DNA of 64,000 nt from Plotosus lineatus (Eukaryota; Chordata; Actinopteri; Siluriformes; Plotosidae). The notes beneath the pieces are model-generated. The model had not been told where the DNA came from and ran no database searches. It saw only the letters and a list, made by a program, of their open reading frames with translations. Position 1 is the stretch's first letter; the number at the start of each line of letters is the position of its first letter. The stretch is from the NCBI GenBank assembly GCA_024760905.1, contig CM045735.1:7904661-7968660 (forward strand), given 5' to 3'. This document shows positions 45,190 to 55,135 of the stretch, in pieces. Made by a program: the position numbers and the translations under genes.

Positions 45190-47650
45190 CTTTGTCCATC
45201 GAAGTCGACGAGGACCATCTAATCATCCTGGGAACTGAGAACGTCTACTTGTGGGTATGAAGATGGCTTGTCAGTCCAATCTGCGCTTGGAAAGTTCTGG
45301 TGCAGTATGGGCAGGGTATCATGGGTGCTGCTGGGGGCTTGGAAGACCTGCTATTCATGTCTTGCCTGCGTTTCTCAGCTGTAGCAATTCTGTTGGTTTC
45401 GTATGACTCGGCACCCTTGCATATAGCTGCTCTCTATGAATTCCTATCCATAGCTGCTTTCTTCCAAGAGACGTGCTTGATGGTAAAGGCATTCAGTGAA
45501 GCTTTCAGGGTGTCTTTAAAGCGCTTCTTCTGTCCTCCTTGGGATCGTTTACCATGCTGTAGTTCGCCAAACAAAAGTTTCTTTGGGAGCCGATGGTCAG
45601 GCATTCAAACAACATGGCGGCCTGCCCAGCATAACGGTCTGCATTGGGATGGTATAGATGCTGAGAAGGTTTGCTCGGGTGAGCACCTCTGTGTCTGGGA
45701 TCTTGTCTTGCCACTTTATGCCAAGAAATTTTCTTAGACAGGTGGTGTGGAAATGATTTAGCTTCTTGGCATGACGTTGGTAGACCGTCCAACTCTCACA
45801 GCCATAGGGCAGGGTGGTGATCACTACCGCTTTGTAGACCTTGCTCTTTGTTTCTGTGGTGATGCCTCTCCCATCCCACACATTCTTATGGAGTCTGCCA
45901 AAGGCAGCGCTTGCTTTAACAAGTCTGATGTTGACCTCATCATCAATGACAACTGCGCAGGAGAGTGTGCTGCCAAGATATTTAAACTTGTCCACTGCTT
46001 TCAGTTTTTGTCCATTGACAAGGATGTTGGGTCCAACGTAGTAGGTTTTTTCTGGGGATGGTTGGTACACCACCTCAGTCTTCTCGGTGCTGATTGTCAA
46101 CCCAAAGTTGTTGCAGGCATCAGAGAACATCTCAACACTGTGTTACATATCCACTCCAGAAGCAGCATTGATGGCGTAGTCATCAGCAAATAGAAGGTCG
46201 TTGACGGAATCAATTGAAACCTTGGTTTATGCTTGTAGCCTCCTGAGGTTAAAAAGTGAGCCATCAAACCTGTACCCGATGCCAATGCCTACGTCAGCGT
46301 CTCCAAAAGCATCCCTCAGAATTGCTGAAAACATGAGGCTGAAGAGGGTGGGGGCAAGCACACAGCCCTGTTTCACTCCATTGGAAACTGGGAATGGTTC
46401 TGACACCTCTCCACTGTCTTGTACACGAGCCAGCATACCATCATGGAACTGTTGAATGATGGCGATTAATTTTCTTGGGCATCCATATTTCACCATTTGA
46501 TTCTCCATAGACCCTCTCTACTTACAGTGTCGAAGACCTTGGTCAGATAAACAAAGGTGGTATAAAGCTCGGTGTTGTGTTCCTGACACTTCTCTTGGAG
46601 CTGCCTGGCAGCAAACACCATGTCGATAGTCCCACGATCTTTTCGGAAACCACACTGACTCTCTGGAAGGAAGCCTTGCTCAAGATGGGCTATGAGCCGA
46701 TTCAGCAACACTCTGGCCAGGACCTTTCCTGCAATGGACAGCAGGGATATTCCTCGATGATTGTCACAGGCCTGACGATTACCTTTGTTCTTATAGGTGT
46801 ATAATGTCTCATCTCTCTTCAGGCTCTCGTCCACTCCAAAAAAGGTATAGCCTGTGCCTATTTCGCAGAGTTGTCCCTTGCCTGCTAGCCTGGTCTCACG
46901 AAGGGCAGCAATGTCGATGTTGTCACTTGCTATGAGTGCAGTTCGTCTCCGGGGTCTTTCATTGTTGTTCCTATCAAGAAGTGTAAGCACATTCCAAGTG
47001 GCAATGATCAGACTGTGGATCTTAGTTTTTTATTGCTTTTTTTCTTTTTTCTCGACCGCATGCACAGGATCCCCGCCAGCCGCGGTAAGCTAGCCAGGGT
47101 AATGTGGAGCAGGAAATGTTTAGGGCACCTTTTCTAGCCCCTTCCTCAAGCATGGAGATGAGCAGTGCCTTCCTAAAAAGGGCTGCTCAGACGCTCAGAC
47201 GGCTGCCGAAATCTACAGCTGCTCCTTTCCATAGATAGCGACCCTATGGCCTGAGCCGCCTGCGTGCAGGTTTGCAACTACAACTGCCAGTGTACCCACA
47301 CCTGTCGCCGCAGGACTTAGGGGATGAGGGTGGTGGATGATGGATGAAATTGTGCGATGACTTTGTTTAAAGTGAACGAAGAGTTGTGCAGCATCGACCT
47401 CACTCTCTCGTCCAAAAACCATCAGGATGCAGTGGCAAGACAAGGTCAAGACGACTGGGTATGGGTCAGGATGCAGGAGTTGCCGGAAGGTGAAAATGTA
47501 TCAGTCAACCGCCTTAGGGGCTCCACTCTGGATTTTCTTTCAGGGTTTACTCCCTTAGCCTTTGTCTACAACAATAGACACCCACAAGGCAGTCGAACTG
47601 GGACAGGTTGCACTGGTTTACAGCTTTACCAGTGGCAAGTAGATTTATAA
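45190..47650 (-). mobile_element. Second LINE (RTE-like), internally deleted and broken
   Basis: On the minus strand about 47650-47000 is GC-rich leader. At 46990 an endonuclease scrap begins (IAALRETRLAGKGQLCEIG) and, after about 40 residues, joins RT motifs: NHRGISLLSIAGKVLARVLL, QCGFRKDRGTIDMVF, GVKQGCVLAPTLFSLMFSAI. Further along come NNFGLTISTEKTEVV, KFKYLGSTLS, VYKAVVITTLPYGCESWTVY and LRKFLGIKWQDKIPDTEVL. Most of the endonuclease is deleted, the catalytic-box region falls in a frame break, and several stops occur. It differs from the element at 10-12.8 kb and belongs to another LINE lineage, which I place only loosely near RTE. Confidence 0.8.
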
Positions 47651-47729
47651 TGACTATAATATCTAACTTGACCTGACATACAACACACACCCCACACTCC
47701 CTCACTGATCAACTCCACTGCCTAATCCT

Positions 47730-47880
47730 TCTAGTCACTAGGAGACAGACTGGTGCCCATCGTAGCACTTCGGCACTTTTCCACTGGGCGAAGGTGGGGG
47801 TTACACCCTGAACAGCTTGCCAGAGTCACCCACACAAAACTATTCAGCTCACACTTAGGGACAATCCCGTGGAACAACCA
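47730..47880 (-). mobile_element. SINE-B fragment
   Basis: gcctaatccttctagtcact, ggttacaccctgaacagctt and cacttagggacaatcc follow the complement of SINE-B, with the rest missing. Confidence 0.5.
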
Positions 47881-47890
47881 GTTAGCCGCC

Positions 47891-48196
47891 GCCGGCGGCT
47901 TTTTCCCTTTTCCAGGGGTCGCCACAGCAAATCATCTGATTCGTATGTTTGATTTGGCACAAGTTTTTTATGTCGGATGCCCTTCCTGACACAACCTTTT
48001 AGCAACGGATAGAAACACGCTGACGGCTCTGGTTCTTTTGCATGAACTTCTCACCATAGACAGTGAAAGACATGGCCTGCCTTTGATAGCCCAGTTAGCT
48101 GCACTGGGGGAAGGGGGGGGGGGGGGCAGTGACAACCTTGTGGAGAGTGGGCCTTGAACCCCCAACCTTAGGATCAGCAATCCAGCGCCCTTTACC
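47891..48196 (-). mobile_element. SINE-A with RTE-type tail
   Basis: Tail at the left (ctttttcccttttccagggg, gtcgccacagcaaatcat), then core, then box B complement (ttgaacccccaacctta). A SINE-B fragment (about 48200-48470, minus) follows directly. Confidence 0.7.
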
Positions 48197-48624
48197 TGCA
48201 TGTATTTGAACTGTGGGAGGAAATCGGAGTCCTTGGAAGAATCCCACGCACACAGAGGGTAAACATGCTTGCCAGACCATTGCAGGGCTCAACACACACT
48301 ATTCACACTCACACTCACACCTAGGGGAGGAAACGGGATTCCCCAAAGGAAACCCATGCAAGCAAAGGAAATAGATGCAAACTCCAGAAACTCAGAAAGG
48401 GGTGTGTCTGGGACTTGAGCAAAGGACCATCCCTGCTGTAAGGTGGACCTGCTGCTAATCACTACCCCATTGTCCCCGCCCCCAACTATACAAGTTCCCT
48501 CCTGTCAGACTGATAGGCAGATCTCCCAACTGAGCCCACCCCCCCTTGCACGGGCTTGACATTAACTCTCAACAATCTCTGTAAATAAGTCTTAGGCGTC
48601 ATCATCATCATCATCATCACTCAC

Positions 48625-48790
48625 CGATGCGTGCGCAGGCTGTCTGTCTGATGAAGTTTATTGAAATCCTAATGAATTAATCGTTTATTAGTGATGCGAC
48701 TATTAAATCCGAGGTCCGAAGCGCGTGTGAAGTCGGAAAAGCAGTGACAGACGAATCTCTGCTTCCAAGCTTGTGTCGTTCCCGGATAAT
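48625..48790 (-). promoter_or_regulatory. bscl2: Putative non-coding first exon of bscl2
   Basis: On the minus strand a strong donor (ATCGGTGAGTGATG) ends an exon at 48625. The 150 bp before it lack an ATG and are non-repetitive. With the acceptor at 42978 it would give a roughly 5.6-kb 5' UTR intron. Inferred from splice consensus and position only. Confidence 0.4.
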
Positions 48791-48870
48791 CACGTGATCG
48801 ATGACGAACGACGTCTCACAGCCAACGGAGTGACGCCATTGGTTCATTCGGCGAGTCGTCACAGATAGTC
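48788..48870 (-). promoter_or_regulatory. bscl2: Candidate bscl2 promoter: TCACGTGA E-box, CRE-like and CCAAT motifs
   Basis: tcacgtgatc (48790-48799) is a palindromic E-box of the kind bound by USF and TFE/TFEB proteins. acgacgtctc and gtgacgcc lie nearby, and ccattgg (CCAAT complement) is at about 48836. The block is CpG-rich against its AT-rich surroundings. Regulation by these factors is inference. Confidence 0.4.
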
Positions 48871-48941
48871 GGAAGTGAAGTTCACGGTTCATGGGTGGGG
48901 TTTATTTGCGCCAAGTTTAAACTAATTTGCCTGCAGGTAAT

Positions 48942-48966
48942 CATCATCATCATCATCATCATCATC

Positions 48967-49008
<42 letters not shown>

Positions 49009-49040
49009 GTTGTTGTTTTTGTTGTTATTGTTATTATTAA
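48942..49040. repeat. (ATC)n/(ATT)n trinucleotide repeat
   Basis: ATC units pass into ATT units, then GTT units, over about 100 bp. Confidence 0.9.
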
Positions 49041-49046
49041 CATTAT

Positions 49047-49385
49047 GTGCAGTGGAGGCCTGGTGGTAAAAGGTGTCAGATCGCTGATCCCAGGTTGGGG
49101 GTTCAAGCCCCATTCTCAATGGGTTGTCACTGCTGTCCCCCCCAGTGCCACGAACTGGGTTATCAAAGGCCGGTCATGTCTCTCACTGTCTATGGTGTGA
49201 GATTCATGTAAAAGAACCATTACTGACTCTCAACAACAGTAGCTGCACAGTCATCAGTGTGTTTCTGCCCTGCGATGGCCTGGCGACCTATCCAGGGTGT
49301 ACTCCACCCTCGCCCGGAGTCGGCTGAGATAGGTGCCACCCTCCCCGTGACCCTAATTAGGATTACGCAGTGACAGAAAATGAAT
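49047..49385 (+). mobile_element. SINE-A with L2-type tail, full length
   Basis: Head gcagtggaggcctggtgg with box B ggttcaagcccc, full core, tail gaccctaattaggattacgc and gaaaatgaatta. Confidence 0.75.
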
Positions 49386-49424
49386 TATTAATATTATCAT
49401 CATTATTGTTGTTATTGTTGTTAT

Positions 49425-49785
49425 TCATTCATTTTCTAAACTGCTTAATTCTAATTAGGGTCATGGGGAGGTTGTCGCCCATCTCAGCCGACTCAGGGCG
49501 GGGACGGACGGAGTACACCCTGGACAGCTCACCAAGCCATCGCAGGGCCAACCAACACTCACACAACCATTCACACTCACTTACACCTAGGAGGGATTTG
49601 AAACAGCCAATTAGTCTACTGTGTATGTTTTTAGATTATGGGAGGAAACTGGAGTACCCGGAGGAAACCCACACAAGCACAGGGAGGACATACAAACTCC
49701 ACAGACCTGAGCTCGGAATCAAATCCAGGCCTTCTTAGTGTCAGGCGGATGTGCCAACCACGACTCCACTGTGCTGCCCCTGTTT
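49425..49785 (-). mobile_element. SINE-B, near full length
   Basis: Tail at the left (cattcattttctaaactgct), ccatcgcagggccaacc, ggaggaaactggagtacccg, and head at the right (caaccacgactccactg). Confidence 0.7.
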
Positions 49786-49789
49786 TTAT

Positions 49790-50965
49790 TATTATTGTTG
49801 TTATTACTGTAATACCAGGGTAATTAATGCGCCCAAGGCAGGATGGTGTGGATTCATGTTGTTATAGCAACAAAAATAACTAAAAATGTGAAAACATGTC
49901 CCAAGGAAAAAGGTAGAGAAAACACTCTTTCTGACATTACAGAACACAAAACCCTCCCTGTGACATAATTTCCTGAATAGCAGAAGTAACAATCATCTTC
50001 ATCATCATCGCTCCTCTTCCTCAATCTTTCACTTCCCTTCATCACTCTTCATTATTATTGCTCTTCTTCATTCTGTCACTCCTCTTTATCTCTATGATTT
50101 CTTCATTATTCCCCTTTATCATCCTCAGTCCTCTTCATTATGATATAATCACCACTCATCTTCATCACTCCTCTTCATCATCGATGCTCTTCATTCTATC
50201 TTCATTTTCATGATCATTTCTCTTGCTCTTCATCATTCCTATTTATCATCGCTCACCTTCCTCACTCCTCTTCATTATCACTGCTCAAATTTCCCCTAAA
50301 TGTGAGTGGTTGAGGGGGGGGGGGGGGTGGCTGCGTTGGTCTTGGCGAGTTTATCAGGATGAACCCTCCTTCGCCCAATTTCGGCTGAGATAGGCTCCGG
50401 CCTCCGCGACCCAAATATGATTGAAGCGGTTTGGAAAATGAGTAAGAGTGAATGAACTGAGTGAAGATTTGATGTGAATACTGTATAAGTGTATAAGATG
50501 GGACACCAGTATGTGTCTCTAGTGAGCTTCAAACAAATATATTCACTTTTCATCATAACCGGTTGCAGAATCCTCAGAAGAAACCTCAGTAATCAGCTAA
50601 AGCTCCGAAATGTAAGACTGTTGTGTGAGAAATATCATCACACTCACCTTTTATAAAAATGCAAACAACCCAGCCCGGAAGAAAAAGAAAAAGTGACACA
50701 AAACAATCCAGTGGCACATGAGCCAGCCGACTTTCGATATACGGAAGCTGTGGAGGGACAAAAAATACGCGCAATTTTCTGCTCTTCCTTAATGGCTGTC
50801 ATGCAAAGAGATGGGAGTCATGGTGTAAGATACAGGGAGGAAAGCCCAGGCAAAATGAAAAGGAAAAATAAAAGAGAAAAATAAAAAAAACATCTCAACA
50901 AATAGGCAAACAAACAAATAAATAAATAGCACATTAGCCAGTTTATACTTATTCCAATGTAGTTA
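49790..50965. other. Intergenic DNA with a CT-rich minisatellite-like block
   Basis: At about 49990-50285, variants of cttcatcatcactcctcttc recur irregularly. The rest is unique or SINE-B scraps (50335-50450). No gene recognised. Confidence 0.5.
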
Positions 50966-50980
50966 TACTATTTTGTTCTA

Positions 50981-51089
<109 letters not shown>

Positions 51090-51388
51090 TTCTTTTTATA
51101 AACCGCTTAATCCTAATTAGGGTCACTGGGAGGCTGACACCCATCCCACCAGACCCCGTGTGACTCGAGGAGCTCAGGGTACACTTTGGACAGTTCACCA
51201 GGCCATCACAGGTCAGTCAGTTGGCCTGACTGTCTGTCTATCTAGATATGTTTGGTGAGCTGGCGAGGGTGTCCCAGTCAGCCATATTGGGCACCAGCCT
51301 CCATACGACCCCAACTAGGATTAAGTGGTTCACAGAATGAATGGATGTATGTGTGGGGGGGTGTATACTCTGTATGTATATATATATA

Positions 51389-51732
51389 GGGGCAGTGGTG
51401 GTCTAGTGGTATAGGGCGCTGGATACTGATCCAAAGGTTGGGGGTTCGAGTCCCACTCTCCACAAGGCTGTCACTGTCCTCCCCAGTGCAGCTAACTGGG
51501 TTATCAAAGGCCGGTCATGTGTCTCACTGTCTATGGTGAGAGGCATGTAAAAGAACCATTGCTGACTTTCGACAAGAGTAGACTGCAAAGCCGTCAGCGT
51601 GTTTCTGCCCTGCGATGGCCTGGAGAGCTGTCCAGGGTGTACTCTGCCTTCACCCGAAGTCGGCTGGGATGGGCGCCAGCCTCCCCGCGACCCTAATTAG
51701 GATTAAGTGGTTACAGAAAATGAACTGATGAA

Positions 51733-51738
<6 letters not shown>
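51389..51738 (+). mobile_element. SINE-A with L2-type tail, best full-length copy
   Basis: tRNA-derived head with box A tggtctagtgg (51399-51409) and box B ggttcgagtcc (51443-51453), 33 nt apart, a normal internal RNA polymerase III promoter. The core (gctaactgggttatcaaagg, ctcactgtctatggtgagag, aaagaaccattgctgac) leads to an L2-type tail (gcgaccctaattaggattaa, cagaaaatgaa). TA repeats flank both sides. Confidence 0.82.

Positions 51739-51779
<41 letters not shown>
51737..51779. repeat. (TA)n microsatellite
   Basis: About 42 bp of TA directly after the SINE tail. Confidence 0.9.
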
Positions 51780-51780
<1 letters not shown>

Positions 51781-52655
51781 CTTTTTAATTGCATCTTGTA
51801 TGTGTTTGTTTTGCTGCTCTAATAATCAAATTCATGAAGTTATCTATCTAAAGGTAGGTAGTACCGATAGTTATATTTAATTTCAATTTTATTGATTGAT
51901 TGGATTGATAAATTCAATCCAATTGATTTGTGATACCACACACCTCTCAAACTTGGGATAATGTCTCAATCAATACACGGGTCAGAAACTCAGTTTACCT
52001 TAGCCACTGATTCAGAAATCCCTGAAATTCCATAAAATTCTGCCCTCCATTAAAAAATAAAAAAAAAATAAAGAAACCCGTGCAATATGGCCTTTGCAGC
52101 TGTAAAGCTAAATAAATCATTTTATTCAAACTTTGGATGTGTTTCAAAAGATTCCACAACAAACTAAAAATCTCATTCTAGCTTTCATTTCTTATGTTTC
52201 CATGAGGTATATATGAAAAATCTTTTTTTTAGTGTATAAAATATTATATTTGGAATTGGTATTTTTTCTTATAAACAAGAAAAGGAGTAAAAAAAATGTT
52301 ATTTGTTATATGTTGGAATTAGTTTTTAAAAATTTAATTAGTGAATTAATGTAAATTAACCAGAAATAGTCACAGTGCAAACCTCCAGCAAACCCAAAAC
52401 TATTTACCTTGTGGGTGAATAAAGTGGAGAAATAATGTTAATAACGTAAAATGAAGCAAAGAAACATAAAACATCACCTAATGAAGTATTCACAAAGGCA
52501 TTATGCACTGTAAATTAAATATTTACAAAAATCCTACATATTTATTAAACATTTAATTGCATTTACTGTATTTCACTTGAATAATTTGTTTTAATTAACT
52601 GTGTGTTATTCGAGTTAATTGTGTGGGTTACAACATTCTAATTGGCTTATCAACT
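51780..52655. other. Unique, very AT-rich DNA
   Basis: No gene, RNA or transposon feature recognised. Confidence 0.45.
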
Positions 52656-53035
52656 ACCAAACCATTTATTCCGACTATACCAGGGTTGCAAAGAGGTGGA
52701 ACCCTATCTTAGCCAATTATGGGTGAGGACAGGGTACACCATGAACAGCTCACCAGGGCAATACATACAACAACTGCATTCACTTTCACCTGGGGGCAAT
52801 TTGGAACAGCCAATGAGCCTAATGTGCCCTATGCCAAAACCGATGCCAAATTAAATATGTGAACCATAGATTCGCCGTGGCGACCCCTGAGAAAAAGGGA
52901 ACAGCCAAAAGGAAAAGAAGACAAATGAGCCTAATATGCATGTCTTTGGACTGTGGGAGGACACACACCGGACTTGAACCCAGGACCTTCCTACTATGAG
53001 GTGGACATGCTAACCACTATGCCACTGTGCCATCC
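52656..53035 (-). mobile_element. SINE-B with an inserted RTE-type tail fragment
   Basis: SINE-B complement runs 52656-52827 and resumes at 52925 (tgcatgtctttggactgtgg, gctaaccactatgccac). Between them, 52828-52923 is a plus-strand RTE-type tail (tgccaaattaaatatgtg, attcgccgtggcgacccct, caaaaggaaaagaagac). aatgagcctaat repeats on both sides as a possible target duplication. Confidence 0.65.
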
Positions 53036-53700
53036 ATAATAAAACCAAAAAAACTCTTATTTTTACAATCAGTAGACAGATTTAAAAAAAAAGGATAACC
53101 CTGCAACCAATTAGAAATATCAATGGCTGATTAATTCCTATATTTAATATTAATTTTATTTCTTAGTAATTAAGAAATTACCTGTACCATAAAATAACCC
53201 AGAGTAAAATTTAAACCAAGGCATTTTTTCTTTAGAAATATCTGATGATGATAATGACAAAAATATTAGATTCTTTCATAATTTTTTCTGTAATCTCAGG
53301 TAATAAAGTAACAGATAAATAATATCGCTCTATAAAAACTGAGTGATTGTGCAGGATGTGATGTGCCTATGAGCCTGGAGGCAGCCTCAGCATTAGGTCC
53401 TGTTCATAAATGTAACATGAGCTGGAATATTTGATGGGGGGAGGAGAATAGGCTGAGATGTTAATGTGGCCATATGGAGATGGAGGGAGCTGTAATATCT
53501 GAGTGGGAGAGACCACTAAGGCAAAATGGAGCCACACATTCACACAAAGAGGATGAGACTGCAGCAGTTCCCATGGTAACGGGAGCCATAAGAGGGTAGG
53601 ATTTACTGATGCACAAAGATACACACACCAAACACATTGAGCTATTAAAGCACTTTGGTTGAGTTCCAAGTATTACACGTCTATCATTTACATTGTTTAT
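53036..53700. other. Unique intergenic DNA
   Basis: No gene recognised. A 100-codon minus-strand frame (53367-53669) lacks family features. Confidence 0.4.
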
Positions 53701-53769
53701 CTTTGTGTTGTGTATTTTCATGTAGACACACATCACCTCCCTTCCCTTCATCCCTTACCTAACTGGAGC

Positions 53770-54080
53770 AGAAATGGTATCAACTAGCCTGCAGAATAGT
53801 AGAGCCCCCCCCTCCATCACCACCACCACCACCCACACCCGGCTCTTCCTGGCTTGTTCCACTCACTGCAGAGGGGCGTTTTTTTTTAATGCATCCATCA
53901 AGACGCTGGTGCTCAGTGTAGCAGAATTGCAGTGCACTGGACTGGATAGAAGCGGGAAGCATCCATCGTGTCAGTGAGGGTGGGGTCCGGCTGCACAGAG
54001 AGAGGCAAAACATATACGGTGGAGAAAAAGGAATAAGGAGAGAAGAGGAGGGCGAGCACCAGAAGAGGAACACAACAAGG
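53770..54080 (+). promoter_or_regulatory. gng3: Candidate gng3 promoter / non-coding first exon
   Basis: Unique, GC-richer block upstream of gng3, purine-rich from 54000, ending in a possible donor (caagg/gtagga at 54080/54081). gng3 needs an upstream 5' UTR exon because its coding exon starts one base after an acceptor. Position-based inference. Confidence 0.25.
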
Positions 54081-54099
54081 GTAGGACGGAGGAAAAAGG

Positions 54100-55130
54100 G
54101 GGCAATTTGGGGAAATGACAAGGCCCTCCTTCACTGAGTGATCTCAAGTGGGGTTTTCCCTGAAATTCTCCTCTTTCAATCATTTTTTTTTTTTTTTTTT
54201 TTTTTTGCTCATCTTCTGAAATCAGAATGATACTCTTAATTTTCATGCTTGTGCGTTGTTATATGATGCTCGATACATTTTTATTTAGTCATTTAATTTG
54301 TTTGAGAATCAGTTGATCATGTACGAGTGGCCATTTTGGCCCGGTTTATTACCTGCAGCCTATTTATGATATACAGAATGCAAACAAATGTGTACATTTA
54401 ATTTGTGGGCAGTTCCTAACGATGTAACTGTTTATCAGTTTATAAAAAAAAGAAAGAAAAGGCAGCATCCCGCATTCTGATGGTTGCAAACACAACTCCA
54501 TAGGAAATATAACAGGATTATTCTGTTAGTACAATACTGCACTGTATAGCCTTAATAATTTACTTGCTAAGCGGGACATGCTAGCACTCGGTTATCCATA
54601 TAATATAAATATACTGCAAATCCTCAAGTTTTGTTATAAACTAAAGCACTAGAGCTGAATAAATGATTCATGGAGATCAAAAAAGCAATTTATCTCTTCT
54701 ACGGTGTCTCCTGTTCCATTAATGGTGTTCGGAGTGACACTGATGAAGGTGAGGTTTAGGTTTTCCGAGGCAGGAGGATTTTTGAAAGGAAGTAGCAGGT
54801 GATGCTAACAGGGCATGATTCTCTTGGGGTAAGAGGAGGTAAAGAGGACAGTAGAGACATTAAGTGGAAAAGGAGAGAATAGGCTTTTTTTTTTCTTTTT
54901 TCCCAAGATGCCGGCCTTCCATCCTTCCATTATCTGATTCCTAATAAACATTTTCAGTGTTTCATAATTAATGAGGCAATGAAGACTCACTGAGGTATAT
55001 CTCATCTTCTGGAAATTAGGATGTATGACTCATACCAGTTCGCATACATTCATAATAATTATTATTCCTTTAATGCAATTTGTATGGTTTATTAGCCTTA
55101 AACTGGTGTATGGATGTCTGGATATGTATG
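54100..55130. other. Unique DNA upstream of the gng3 coding exon
   Basis: No repeats except a poly(T) run (54183-54206). No coding sequence recognised. Confidence 0.4.
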
Positions 55131-55135
55131 ACAGG

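Noticed and set aside
49990..50285. A CRISPR-like or regular tandem array of cttcatcatc units
   Set aside because: Unit length and spacing vary irregularly, there are no spacers, and the context is eukaryotic. It is a degenerate CT-rich repeat.
51389..51470. A possible tRNA gene with box A and box B
   Set aside because: It is the head of SINE-A, repeated many times with the same body and without a proper acceptor stem.
53905..53930. A possible RE1/NRSF silencer upstream of gng3 (agcacc core)
   Set aside because: Only the half-site core fits; the second half does not match the consensus.
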